64,000 bases of DNA from G963665085 sp963665085 (GCA_963665085.2 CAXXXS010000001.1:5022001-5086000), one strand, 5' to 3'. Counted from the stretch's first letter, positions 43,722 to 52,617 are shown. The notes: a model not told the origin generated them from the letters alone. A program made the numbers and translations.

Positions 43722-43801
43722 GGATTGGACATAGTAAAAACTATGCCCAACCGCTTTGATGTTTTGTTATTGGTTATTTGGACATGCTACGAGCATCTGG
43801 G
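43722..43801. repeat. hairpin-rich MITE-like repeat, copy 2b (shorter, different stem)
   Basis: GATTGGAC-ATAGT-AAAA-ACTAT-GCCCAACCGC: the flanks are those of the other copies, but the stem sequence is wholly different and still pairs. Its right half equals copy 3 at 60491-60541. Confidence 0.6.
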
Positions 43802-43983
43802 TCTACGTCGTTCGAGGGATGCCCAAAGAAATTACCATTGAAGATAAGTCTACAATGGAACAGGTTCGGTTAATCCAGGAACTGGATGACGAGGACAAGC
43901 ATGTTATCTTTAAGATGATTGACACCATGCTTACCAAGAAAAAGTTTAAGGACTTCTTTAATAAAAATATTGCTGCACTATAA
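43802..43983 (+). pseudogene. XRE regulator C-terminal remnant (element Z)
   Basis: From the codons MPKEITIEDKSTMEQVRLIQ to the stop at 43983 this is nearly identical to the last 56 residues of the XRE protein at 60012-60416 (only the residue before AAL differs, Ile for Val). The DNA-binding part is missing; upstream lies a hairpin repeat, and an in-frame ATG at 43756 reads through that repeat. It is followed by a terminator. It marks the regulator position of the decayed element Z. Confidence 0.75.
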
Positions 43984-43987
43984 TGAA

Positions 43988-44011
43988 AAAGCCCGGCAAG
44001 ACCGGGCTTTT
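43988..44011 (+). terminator. terminator after XRE remnant
   Basis: AAGCCCGG-CAAGA-CCGGGCTT followed by TTAC; it can also act on the minus strand for the immunity gene. Confidence 0.7.
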
Positions 44012-44032
44012 ACTATCTTTATAATATATGGA

Positions 44033-44530
44033 TTATTCCATTTTTTTTAACACACCCTTTGATGCAAATGGAGCGTTTTTCGTTGACAAACTTTCACAAT
44101 CAGATGAATTTATCCTTACCATATCTTTGCTCTGTAAAGCTAACCTAATTGCAATCCAGCATTTATCGTTATAAATAAATTCATTCACAGGATAGCCTAT
44201 CCCTTCTTCGTCTTCATCTATTTCAACATCACCCTCTTTTAACTTTGCAGTTCCTTCTAATACTGACACATCAGTATTATTTTTATTGATGTTTTTTAAA
44301 CTAAAGGTTACAATATTATCTCCATTAGCCTTTAAGGCAACAAGCTGTACTATTTCATCATCCTCATACTTAAACACATCGTACGTTGTATTATACTTTG
44401 CAACAAAGTCACTAACTTGTTTTTGACTGTCAATTTTAGACTCATTTGTCTGTGCTTGTGTATTAGAACTACTCCTGCTGGAGCAACCCATAAATACTAA
44501 GGCAGTAATATAAAATATTATCTTTTTCAT
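44033..44530 (-). CDS. putative immunity lipoprotein of Rhs tip 1
   Basis: About 165 residues. The ATG at 44530 gives a lipoprotein signal (MKKIIFYITALVFMG then CSSRSS); a longer frame to 44569 overlaps the toxin gene. The mature part is acidic (KLKEGDVEIDEDEEGIGYPV) with no known fold. It starts 13 bases downstream of the toxin stop. Because the toxin looks like a peptidoglycan hydrolase, a membrane-anchored periplasmic immunity protein is the natural partner; this is inference from position, as in tips 2 and 3, which are also followed by lipoproteins. Confidence 0.65.
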   Translation of the reverse strand: MKKIIFYITALVFMGCSSRSSSNTQAQTNESKIDSQKQVSDFVAKYNTTYDVFKYEDDEIVQLVALKANGDNIVTFSLKNINKNNTDVSVLEGTAKLKEGDVEIDEDEEGIGYPVNEFIYNDKCWIAIRLALQSKDMVRINSSDCESLSTKNAPFASKGVLKKME

Positions 44531-44543
44531 TTTTGTATTTAAT

Positions 44544-45368
44544 TTATCTAGTGCTCGAATAACTACCACTCTCTGTTTTATTCATAGCAGGTAAATTATA
44601 TTGAAAAGGAGCTGCAACATATCCAGGAGGATAAACATACTTTGATATACTACTGGATTTAAATGCTGTATATTTAACCTGATTACTTTGATTTCCACCT
44701 AAGAGTACAATAGCTCCACTTGATGTCTTACCTGCTACAAACCCAACGTGACCTTTTCCTCCACCATACTCTAATACAGCAATTGCCCCGATAGCCGGTT
44801 TTCCAGTTTCATTTCCATATTGCAACCAAGAAATTGCTGTTGCACTATTTGTCCTTGGTAGTTCATTTTGTTTCATCGTCCAATTAGTAAAAGCAGAACA
44901 CCAAGCAGTTTCATCATTCTTCCACCAACTACCTGTTGTATGAAGATATTCCATTATTTGTTTATTATTTTTATCCTCTCCAGCTTTTTCTTTTACCCCA
45001 ATTTCACCTTTTGCAGTAGTCATCCAAGGTGTTTCACTTCCTTTTTTAAATGATGTTATTTTGGCTTCTCCAAGAGTGTTGTTTAAATCCCCTCCTTCAC
45101 CTTCATTTTTCTCAGCTGCATTGTCAAGAGCATCCTGCATATTACTTAAACTTCCAGTTCCAGCATTTACTGATTGCAACATACCAAAATAAGTATAAAT
45201 ATCATCTCCTGAAACATTCCATCCTGTTTCCGTTTCTTCAACTTTTCTACCATCTGGGTCAATAAACCTAATTGGATTACCTAAAACATAATTATATGGT
45301 GAAAAGGAGTAATATATTTCAGAATAAGGGTCTGATGTATGCCATCTACCTATAGCTGCATCGTACAT
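44544..45368 (-). CDS. orphan Rhs C-terminal tip 1 with TIGR02594/CHAP-like peptidoglycan hydrolase
   Basis: A 5'-truncated Rhs fragment. The open frame runs from 45404 (after an in-frame TAA) and encodes WYDYG then RMYDAAIGRWHTSDP, SPYNYVLGNPIRFIDPDG (the Rhs core end), a linker, and a TIGR02594-type domain. From the ATG at 45368 the domain is about residues 112-250, with Cys157 in AWCSAFTNW, His207 in GKGHVGFVAG and LLGGNQ after it. It would cut peptidoglycan peptides or amides in the periplasm. There is no promoter-like or Rhs core sequence upstream; it follows 1.3 kb of non-coding repeat, so it is probably silent. Confidence 0.85.
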   Translation of the reverse strand: MYDAAIGRWHTSDPYSEIYYSFSPYNYVLGNPIRFIDPDGRKVEETETGWNVSGDDIYTYFGMLQSVNAGTGSLSNMQDALDNAAEKNEGEGGDLNNTLGEAKITSFKKGSETPWMTTAKGEIGVKEKAGEDKNNKQIMEYLHTTGSWWKNDETAWCSAFTNWTMKQNELPRTNSATAISWLQYGNETGKPAIGAIAVLEYGGGKGHVGFVAGKTSSGAIVLLGGNQSNQVKYTAFKSSSISKYVYPPGYVAAPFQYNLPAMNKTESGSYSSTR

Positions 45369-45376
45369 TCTCCACC

Positions 45377-45396
45377 CGTAATCATACCAACTTACG
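45377..45396. repeat. att-like site 1 at Rhs WYDYG codons
   Basis: Arms CGTAA / TTACG around TCATACCAAC. One arm and the spacer encode the Rhs residues WYDYG (minus strand). To the left the sequence differs between elements (Rhs tips); to the right it is the conserved non-coding repeat. Identical 20-base sites are at 53328 and 62099. Confidence 0.7.
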
Positions 45397-46670
45397 CAAC
45401 TTTTTTAGCATTTTCAGGACTTCTTACCACCTCCGGGCAACCTGTTCAAAGAACTTCTATTGCTCTCAAAAATAGCATCTTTTTTCTTTTAATTGAACTT
45501 TTTATTTGAAGATTCATGTTTGCAGGAAGTACCCCACATTGGTAAAATTCCACCATCCCTGCAAGCATCGCCCTTTTACCAACTCCCCACGCTCGACCCT
45601 TCTGTTGTTTTTACCGTCATGCTTTTTGTGCCTGGCACACTTGCAGCACATTGCTTTTGTTTTTTAAGTCGATTGATTTTTAATGGTAAAAAGCCAAAAT
45701 CAAAGAGCTGCCCCAACCCTCGATAACAAAAAGACACGCCAGTAAAAACAACCCTAAGCTATATTTACATAACGTGGCATTATAAAACACACATTTTCAG
45801 CGGTATAAATGATTGTATTTTGATGTGTCTTATAATAACGTTATGTAAAATATCCCCACAGCCAGCGCACCGCAGATGCTGTTAAAATAGAATAACTTTT
45901 AGTTGATTTATTTTTTAATGGTAAAAGTTATTTCCAGTTTAACAGCACATCATCATCAACATACATTCAGTTTATTTTCAATTAAAAGAAAAAAGTACGG
46001 CTCGATTTTTATGATTAAAGCTTTGGTCGTGGGTGGGTTTTTGTGCGGATTTAATTATAAAAATGAGCATCCAACCGAACTACAAAAGTTGATTAAATGT
46101 ACTGCTGCTCATTGAGGGCGGAAGGGTGCAGGATTTTTGTTTTCTTTTTTAATCAACTGCTAATAATATGCAACTGTGTGTCAGGAGAAAGAAGGAAAAA
46201 CAGCCTTGAGCTAGCGTCGGGAAAGTGGCTGCAAAAAGTGAGGCACGAACGGTTTGCGGACACTGTGCATGCGAGCCGCCTGCGAGTGGAGCAAGGTTGG
46301 TGCAAAAGGTAGACTGAGGAACGAAGGCGTTTTGCAGCTACTGTTTACAGCAAGGTTTTGGCGGAGTTTTTGACTTTTGGGTCGGGTCGTGTGTCAGCTC
46401 AAAAACTGTGACAAAACCGCAGACCGCAGCGACCAGCAGGCGAGCCTAATATTGGCAGCGGTTGGATTTTTAGCTTTTTTGTGGAGGAACGGAACAAAAG
46501 TGCTAAAAATACAAAGGAGCTGCCGTGAGGAAGAAGGAGGAACGCAAAAAGCATGACAAGCTGGAGCGAAGCGGAACCCGCAGGGATTTGCAACTCTTTT
46601 TTATACCTTAAAAATCATTTCAACTAAATAAAAAAGTGTTGCAAAGGCTTGGCATGATTTTTTGCTGACG
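45397..46670. repeat. conserved 1.3-kb non-coding region, copy A
   Basis: No conserved reading frame. The half near the att site is AT-rich and holds an 86-base attC-like inverted repeat. The other half (46110-46600) is markedly richer in G and A with many small repeats. By eye it is identical or nearly so to copy B (53348-54621), and copy C (62119-63390) has only scattered changes. It could be an origin, a recombination region or a large RNA. Confidence 0.8.
45764..45849. repeat. 86-base attC-like inverted repeat, copy A
   Basis: Outer arms TTTACATAACG / CGTTATGTAAA are perfect, and inner arms ATTATAAAACACACAT / ATGTGTCTTATAAT are imperfect, with a central AT-rich loop. The two-step stem recalls integron attC sites, but no integron integrase is present. 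Confidence 0.65.
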
Positions 46671-46761
46671 AGAGATGACGAACACCGCTTTTCCTTCTTT
46701 GTGGGGAGCAGACAAAACAGCGTTGGACTTTTTGAGGGTTGGCGTTTTGGCTGCGTGGGCT

Positions 46762-47787
46762 TTATTGTTTATTCAGGGGATGGAACTTTTCCAGTTTACT
46801 TTGTAGATTATCCAAGTTATTCAACTGGTATCTTTCGGTTGAACTTACATATTTATGACCTGCAAAGTATTGTACTTGCCTAAGGTTGTGGTTTTTCAGC
46901 CAGTAAGTTATCACACTTGCCCGGATTTGTTTTGGATGTAATATTTCATGGTTTATTTTCTGTATCGCTTTAAACATGTGCAACAAGCTGTTTTTAATAT
47001 TCTCACTTCCGTTGATGCTGATAAATAATTGGTTTTGTATTATTGACTTGTTGATTTTATCAGGCTTTCGGGCTGGTTTTGGCTTGGTAATTTCTTTTAA
47101 TATCGTTGGTCTTATTTCGGTTAAATACTCATGTAGGTCAAGTATTTGAAAGGGTTTTAGTTCTAATGTTCTGCTGTTTCTTCTTCTGTTGCCAGGAATA
47201 CATATTTTACCTGCTTTGAGTTTTAAATGGTTTGGTTCTAGTTGCTGCAGCTCTTCGGTGGTTATTCCCTGATAAATCAAGATTCCTAAAATAATTTTGT
47301 TTCGTTTCTCTCTGTTGGTAGTTGGTGATACTTGCCCGGCTTTTGACGGGAAGGATTGATAAAGCTTTTCGAGTTCTTTAAAATTGATAATATTGGAAGG
47401 TAGTTTTTGTTTGATTCCTTTTAAATGCAGATTGATAGCAGGATTAATAATGTTTGGGTTGTCTTTCTTCAGGTATTCATAAAAGTTTCTGATGCTTCTT
47501 AGTTTGCTGTTAATGTGTTTTTTGCTTTTTCCTTCGAGTTTGCAGTAATCTATAAAGTTTAATAAATCGTTGTACCGTGCATCCTTTGGCTGTAAAAGTT
47601 CGCTTTCCAACCACTTCAAAAAATATCCTGCATAATTCGATTTTTGTCGGACTGTATTTTCTCCGTTTCCAAGTTCCTGCAGATAGGTTTTAAAGTCTTT
47701 TAGTTTGCTTTCTATCTCTTTGTTAAAGCTGTATTCGGGTTTCTTACTTCCCGATTTTATCGGGATTTTGCTTCGCTCAACATTCAT
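46762..47787 (-). CDS. tyrosine recombinase, second of pair (element A)
   Basis: A 341-residue phage-integrase-family protein. It has the SAM-like N-terminal domain (FKTYLQELGNGENTVRQKSN) and a catalytic domain ending HPKQIRASVITYWLKNHNLR then FAGHKYVSSTERYQ, which gives the box-II Arg, the His and the Tyr. The box-I arginine, present as GLRRSE in its partner, is replaced by threonine (YQGITTEELQQL), and the first His of HxxR is Lys. It may therefore be a helper rather than a full recombinase. It overlaps the partner gene by 11 bases. Confidence 0.82.
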   Translation of the reverse strand: MNVERSKIPIKSGSKKPEYSFNKEIESKLKDFKTYLQELGNGENTVRQKSNYAGYFLKWLESELLQPKDARYNDLLNFIDYCKLEGKSKKHINSKLRSIRNFYEYLKKDNPNIINPAINLHLKGIKQKLPSNIINFKELEKLYQSFPSKAGQVSPTTNREKRNKIILGILIYQGITTEELQQLEPNHLKLKAGKICIPGNRRRNSRTLELKPFQILDLHEYLTEIRPTILKEITKPKPARKPDKINKSIIQNQLFISINGSENIKNSLLHMFKAIQKINHEILHPKQIRASVITYWLKNHNLRQVQYFAGHKYVSSTERYQLNNLDNLQSKLEKFHPLNKQ

Positions 47788-48658
47788 GCGCTAAATGGGT
47801 GTAAATTTGAGTAGATTCTAAACTGGCATGTCCTAAAAACTGGCTGACTTCTTCCAAAGTCATTCCCGTTTGTAAAAGGTGTGTAGCGATGGAGTGGCGC
47901 AAAGTATGGATTCCGATTTTCTTTTGTAGTTTGCTTGCTTCGGCTAATTTGTGAACCCTTTCTATTATTGCATTTCCGCAAAGTCGGTTTACTTGCATGC
48001 TTAAAAACAAAGCTTCTGGTTTTATATTCTTAAAGCTTAATATCTGTTGCCTGGCTACATAGATATAATTCTCTAAATCTTCTCGTATGGCTTCGGTCAT
48101 GGGAACATAGCGTTCTTTGTAATTCTTTCCTTTTCGTACATAAACCCGTTTTTCTTTTAATAAAATATCACTGACATTTAAACTTACACCTTCACTTCTC
48201 CTTAATCCACAGCCATAATAAATACTTAAAATAGCCCTGTCCCGGATTCCTAAAATACTGTTGTCGCAAACTTTGTAAAAGGCTTTAATTTCGGATTGTG
48301 TGAGGATGGTTTTTGTATTGGCTTTTTCTGCTTGCAGTTCCAGTTTTATTTCAATATCGGCTTTACCTGTTTCCTGTAAGTATTTACTGAACCGCTTTAA
48401 GGCGTTGATATTGCTTATAATGTAGTTGTTTGATAAACTGCCGGATTTGGTTTTGTTCTTTCGGGTTTGTAGGTATTTATGGTAGTTGCTTATTATTTCA
48501 GGTTGCACCATTTCAAGGCTGCCGACTTCATTTGTTTTCAGATAAAAGAAAAAATCCCTTACATAATTGGTCGATGCATAAACCGTGCTTTCTGCATATC
48601 CTATGGTGTTGAGCCACTTTCTAAAACCGTCTTGTAATTGGGTGTATTTTGGGTTCAT
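47777..48658 (-). CDS. tyrosine recombinase, first of pair (element A)
   Basis: A 293-residue XerC/D-like recombinase with all catalytic residues: Arg in CGCGLRRSEGVSLN, Lys in VRKGKNYKERYVPM, His and Arg in GIHTLRHSIATHLLQTG, His in FLGHASLESTQIYTH and the Tyr in the same stretch. It is the likely active integrase of the element. It follows the primase by about 115 bases, and its end overlaps the second recombinase gene. It is similar along its length to the element B copy, with clear divergence. Confidence 0.9.
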   Translation of the reverse strand: MNPKYTQLQDGFRKWLNTIGYAESTVYASTNYVRDFFFYLKTNEVGSLEMVQPEIISNYHKYLQTRKNKTKSGSLSNNYIISNINALKRFSKYLQETGKADIEIKLELQAEKANTKTILTQSEIKAFYKVCDNSILGIRDRAILSIYYGCGLRRSEGVSLNVSDILLKEKRVYVRKGKNYKERYVPMTEAIREDLENYIYVARQQILSFKNIKPEALFLSMQVNRLCGNAIIERVHKLAEASKLQKKIGIHTLRHSIATHLLQTGMTLEEVSQFLGHASLESTQIYTHLAHEC

Positions 48659-48772
48659 CGCTTACGATGGTTTTTAAGGGTACATATTGCATTTTCTTAA
48701 GTATAACAGTTATTCTTGTTTGCGCTTTTATTTCCAACGAGTTACAAGGATAAAAACAATGTTATTCTTCTG

Positions 48773-51433
48773 TTATACTAATGTTACACTTCTTGTTTTA
48801 CTTCGTATCTGCTCTAAAACTTCGTTCATTACATCGGTTCCGGCTTGCAGTTTCTCATAATCGTCCCACCGGTAAATTTCATATTCAAAGCCTGTTTTGC
48901 GGTTTCCTCCTGTCTTTCTGATAAATCCCCGGCTTTCGAGTTCATACATGTAGCGGTTCACTTTCATGGGGTACATTCTCAGCCGTTCCCGGACTTCCTT
49001 TGCAAAAAAGTTTTCTTTCTTCTCCTTCTTTATCCAACGTTTCAGGCTCTCGAAGAACTCACGAACCGCCCGGGGCAGTTCATCGGATTTCGCCAACAAC
49101 ACATCTTTTAAAAGTATGTTTGCCCATTCTATATCTTCCAAAGTGGTTTCAATGTAGCGTTCGCCTGTTAACTTATCTGTTTTTATTTCTCGTTGGTATT
49201 GATGATAGAAAGTAATTGTTTCAATGGTTGCCAGATAATGGCTATTAGTTCTTAGTGGTTTAAAAATGTATTCAGGAAGCTTTAACAGCTCTGCATAAGG
49301 GTTTCTTACTTTGATTGGTTTTAGTACTGTTTGCATATCCTTAAAAAACTCTTTCAGTTCGTTTTCTTCTTTGCTGTTTACTTTCCCTGCCGACAATCTT
49401 CGTTGATATTCCATAATGTGTTCTTTATGTTGGTTGCTGCCATCCAAATAAATCAATAAACTACGGTTTGAGTTATCCTCATAAAGCTGTTCCCGTGTGG
49501 TTGTTCCGGCCAAGCAAATCGGGCCTTCAACATGAAGTGTAATAGTTTTTAGGTTTCCTTTGCTGTCTTTTATGGGGATGGTTTTTGATATTTTCTTTTT
49601 GCTCTGTAATTCACGCAAGGGATATAAAACATCTTGCGCCCCGTCCATGTCTTCGATTAATACCAGCTTATGTTTTAACTCTTTTCTATCAAAATAGTAA
49701 AAGGCATTTTCTGATAATATGGTAATTTCCAGTTTCTCTTGTTCTGGTATCAACTCACTTACTTTTTCCTGCAGGTAGGTTTTGCCAGTTCCGGAAGCTC
49801 CTAAACTGATTATGTGCAATGGCTGTTCTCTTAATCTCGATGTAAATATCAGGTACATTAATAATCGGTTGTTTTCTTCTCCTATCATTCCGGTTCTGCC
49901 GATGTCTTGGTTTGTACGTTCCATCAGCTTTGGGGCTTTCAGATAATTGATTGCTTTACTTTGCCTATGTTCTGTAAGTTGCCTTGATTGCGGTTTCTGC
50001 TCTTTTTGGCTTTCAATTTTACTTAATCGGTATTGTTCTATTTGGTCGGTCAGCTCTGCAATGGCTCGCTTTAAAACTGTTGTTCCGGTTTCCAGTTGCT
50101 CGCATGCTTTGTTTATGAACTTTTCTAAGTAATCGGAGTGGTACAGGTCTAAAGTGTGGCGGATGCTGTGCAATGGGTCGTTTGTATCGGTTCTGCTGAT
50201 TTTTAAGGTAATGCGCAGCCTGTCGATTTGCTGTAAGTTGATGCCGCCAAGTATAATAATCTGTAGTTCTTCGGTGGTATAAGTGATAAAGTCAGGGTTT
50301 CTTGTGTTTAACTTCGCAGTTATTCTTGGTGGTTCGGGTTTCCGTTCTTCTTCTTTTTCAGTTAAAAGAAAAAGGTCTTTTCTGTTTTCCAGTAAGTGGG
50401 TAAATATTTCATTGTCGTAAGCTACTGTCAAGCTGTTCACGTCTTCGCCTTCGGGTGTTTCGACTTTACTTAGTTTTATTCCTGGCAACAGCTCGCTTAA
50501 TTCTTTCTGATACTTTTCTATTGCTTCATTTCCGGCTTTGTCTCCATCAAAAAAGAAGATTATTTCTTGTAGGTACTGCAGCTCCTTTATTGCTTGTTTG
50601 TGTTCTTCTGTAAGTCCGTTTGTTCCGTAGCAGCTTAATAGTTCGTATTGGTTTGTAATCTCCTGTATTTGTAAAAGTGTTGCTGTGTCTATGATTGCTT
50701 CGGTTAATATTAACCTGGTGGTTGCTTGTTTTGGATAGCCTGGATAAAGTCCGGTTCTGTTTACCGTGTAATAATGTTTGGCGTTTTTGTTGTCGATTAT
50801 CGAGCGACCGTATAAACTGGTAATTTGGTTTTGTTTGTTCTTTAATGAGAAGATTACACAGTCTTTTGCAAAAGCGGTGTAGGTTGTGCCGTTGGCATTG
50901 GGAACACTTCCATTATAAGGGATTAAAAGCCCTGCATTGATACAGGCTTCTTGTTCTTTGGCTTCCAGTTTGCCACGGTGGTGGAACTGTCCGCTATTGT
51001 AACCAAGTTCTAATAATTCGTGGCTTAGGTTTCTACTTTGTAAATATTCCTTGGGCTTCTTGGCTACGCTGCTGTTTAATCCGTTTTGGAAGTAGCTAAA
51101 TATTTTGGTTAATATTTCGGTGTGGTTCTCCTTGGGTTGGCTCTTTTGTGGTTTCGGCTTTCCGTTGATTGGTTTAATATCTCCTGTTAGTTCCGTTGCT
51201 TTTAATAATCCTTTGTGCTTGCTTCCTTCTTTCAATGTGCAAAATTCTATCTGGTCGCCATTCTTGCCACAACCAAAACAGTTAAATGTATTTGTGTTTG
51301 GGTAAATCTTCATGCTTGGCTTATCATCGGCATGGAATGGACAGCTAAGCATATTGTTTCGGTTGGCTTGTAAGCCGTAATGTTTTAGTACTGTTTGGAT
51401 ACTTAAACGCTGCTTTATTTCTTGGATTTCCAT
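48773..51433 (-). CDS. CHC2/Toprim primase with C-terminal P-loop ATPase (element A)
   Basis: About 886 residues. The N-terminal zinc finger reads MLSCPFHADDKPSMKIYP ... FNCFGCGKNGDQIEF. The Toprim domain follows with LILTEAIIDTATLLQI and EIIFFFDGDKAGNEAI. The C-terminal half has a Walker A motif ISLGASGTGKTYLQEKV and Walker B LVLIEDMDG. It would make primers and perhaps unwind DNA, so the element may replicate when excised. I chose the ATG at 51433 (MEIQEIKQ), the start shared with element B and remnant Y; a frame to 51478 adds 15 residues. Confidence 0.85.
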   Translation of the reverse strand: MEIQEIKQRLSIQTVLKHYGLQANRNNMLSCPFHADDKPSMKIYPNTNTFNCFGCGKNGDQIEFCTLKEGSKHKGLLKATELTGDIKPINGKPKPQKSQPKENHTEILTKIFSYFQNGLNSSVAKKPKEYLQSRNLSHELLELGYNSGQFHHRGKLEAKEQEACINAGLLIPYNGSVPNANGTTYTAFAKDCVIFSLKNKQNQITSLYGRSIIDNKNAKHYYTVNRTGLYPGYPKQATTRLILTEAIIDTATLLQIQEITNQYELLSCYGTNGLTEEHKQAIKELQYLQEIIFFFDGDKAGNEAIEKYQKELSELLPGIKLSKVETPEGEDVNSLTVAYDNEIFTHLLENRKDLFLLTEKEEERKPEPPRITAKLNTRNPDFITYTTEELQIIILGGINLQQIDRLRITLKISRTDTNDPLHSIRHTLDLYHSDYLEKFINKACEQLETGTTVLKRAIAELTDQIEQYRLSKIESQKEQKPQSRQLTEHRQSKAINYLKAPKLMERTNQDIGRTGMIGEENNRLLMYLIFTSRLREQPLHIISLGASGTGKTYLQEKVSELIPEQEKLEITILSENAFYYFDRKELKHKLVLIEDMDGAQDVLYPLRELQSKKKISKTIPIKDSKGNLKTITLHVEGPICLAGTTTREQLYEDNSNRSLLIYLDGSNQHKEHIMEYQRRLSAGKVNSKEENELKEFFKDMQTVLKPIKVRNPYAELLKLPEYIFKPLRTNSHYLATIETITFYHQYQREIKTDKLTGERYIETTLEDIEWANILLKDVLLAKSDELPRAVREFFESLKRWIKKEKKENFFAKEVRERLRMYPMKVNRYMYELESRGFIRKTGGNRKTGFEYEIYRWDDYEKLQAGTDVMNEVLEQIRSKTRSVTLV

Positions 51434-51589
51434 TTTAGTAAGTTTTTTTGAAAATTCATTTTCCGATAAATCATTCACAAAACTAACTAATCATTCTGAT
51501 TCAAACAAGTATTAAATAAATTGTTTATGATATTTTATTCACTTATTTTTGCTAAAAGTTTAATTTTTAGCTCATAAAACTGACTTATA

Positions 51590-51922
51590 ATGACGTTTGG
51601 AGAAAGAATAACATACGCACGGAAACAGAAAAAACTTACTCAAAATGATTTGGGTAAAACTGTTGGCACTTCTGGTGATATTATCGGAAAGTATGAAAGG
51701 AATGAAATAAAACCCTCTATTGATACGGCTGCTAAAATTGCAGAGGCTTTAAATGTTACGATTGATTATTTGGTAAAAGATGCTGAATACCAAAATATAG
51801 ATGATGAGACTTTAAAAAGGATGCAGAACATTGAAAAGCTTACGCCTGAAGATAAAAGCCATGTGTACGCTATGCTTGATGCTTTCTTTGCTAAAAGCAA
51901 ATTACAAAGCTTAATGATATAA
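51590..51922 (+). CDS. XRE-family regulator (element A)
   Basis: A 110-residue regulator: FGERITYARKQKKLTQNDLG then KTVGTSGDIIGKYERNEIKP, then ALNVTIDYLVKDAEY and the helical tail EDKSHVYAMLDAFFAKSK. It is divergent from the primase gene, with a 156-base gap that must hold both promoters. It is probably the repressor of primase and recombinases, like a phage repressor. Related regulators stand at the same place in elements Y and B. Confidence 0.88.
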   Translation: MTFGERITYARKQKKLTQNDLGKTVGTSGDIIGKYERNEIKPSIDTAAKIAEALNVTIDYLVKDAEYQNIDDETLKRMQNIEKLTPEDKSHVYAMLDAFFAKSKLQSLMI

Positions 51923-51925
51923 AAA

Positions 51926-51945
51926 AACCCGGTTAATGCCGGGTT
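51926..51945. terminator. terminator between XRE and immunity genes (element A)
   Basis: AACCCGG-TTAATG-CCGGGTT followed by CTTTATT, between convergent genes. Confidence 0.75.
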
Positions 51946-51966
51946 CTTTATTATCTAAATTTAAAT

Positions 51967-52611
51967 CTATTTTATTTTAGTGGGATTTGTCCGTACTGAA
52001 TCGCTATGAATCAACTCAAATTTTCCGCTACTACGTATAAGATAGTCATGGGTTATGGAATCTTTTTGAGATGTTAAAACTATGCCTTCATCTATTTCCT
52101 TTGTTTCTTCCTTAAATATACTTCGAGTAGAGATAGTTGTGTCATTCAACAAATGAAAATACTTTATAATAAACAATCCAGTTTCACTATTTTCGTTTTG
52201 GTCTATTACATCAAAGTAATCACACTCTGTCAAATAAATATAATCCAACTTCTTCGTCGAACAATCCACCGTTATCGCATAAAACTTATCATCAGAGATA
52301 TTCTCCACAAGTACAAAAAGCAAAAAGACATCTTTATGAACTTCTTTTATACTATACAGGTATGCATCACCATTTATATCATCTGAATTCAAATCAAAAA
52401 GTATTTTCTTCTGAATATCTGTTAATTTCAGTTTCCCTTTAACATTTGTTTTTCTGATTTCATCAACAGAACCATAGCTATTCAACGTAGAATCAGGTAA
52501 ATTTAATATTTTACAAATCTGTTTCCCACCTTCTTTAACCTCGTTTTTTACAGAAGCATTATGACATGAAACAAGAATAAATGCAATAAATAAACTAATA
52601 ATGTTTCTCAT
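51967..52611 (-). CDS. putative immunity lipoprotein of Rhs tip 2
   Basis: A 214-residue lipoprotein: signal MRNIISLFIAFILVS followed by CHNASV. The mature part is beta-rich with many aspartates (FDLNSDDINGDAYLYSIKEV, DSITHDYLIRSSGKFEL). I do not recognise a family. Its start is 6 bases downstream of the tip-2 stop, so it is translated with the toxin. Periplasmic anchoring suits a toxin with an NlpC/P60 peptidoglycan-cutting domain. Immunity function is inferred from position and parallels in tips 1 and 3. Confidence 0.68.
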   Translation of the reverse strand: MRNIISLFIAFILVSCHNASVKNEVKEGGKQICKILNLPDSTLNSYGSVDEIRKTNVKGKLKLTDIQKKILFDLNSDDINGDAYLYSIKEVHKDVFLLFVLVENISDDKFYAITVDCSTKKLDYIYLTECDYFDVIDQNENSETGLFIIKYFHLLNDTTISTRSIFKEETKEIDEGIVLTSQKDSITHDYLIRSSGKFELIHSDSVRTNPTKIK

Positions 52612-52617
52612 AAGTCT

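Larger units (their letters stand above)
43756..45396. mobile_element. partly decayed element Z of the Rhs-tip array
   Basis: Contains an XRE C-terminal remnant (+), an immunity lipoprotein (-) and Rhs tip 1 (-), up to the att-like site at 45377. Primase and recombinases are missing, replaced by hairpin repeats. The tip and immunity genes are intact. In the insertion model it was the resident tip when element A arrived. Confidence 0.6.

Noticed and set aside
41747..43801. A CRISPR array made of the hairpin repeats
   Set aside because: Copies are few, about 100 bases long, unevenly spaced and each contains its own palindromes; there is no cas gene in the window.
46399..46593. Short open frames repeated in the three non-coding regions (for example 46399-46593, 54350-54544, 63121-63315)
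   Set aside because: They repeat only because the DNA repeats. They have poor ribosome sites, odd composition and no family look, and frames on both strands are equally open.
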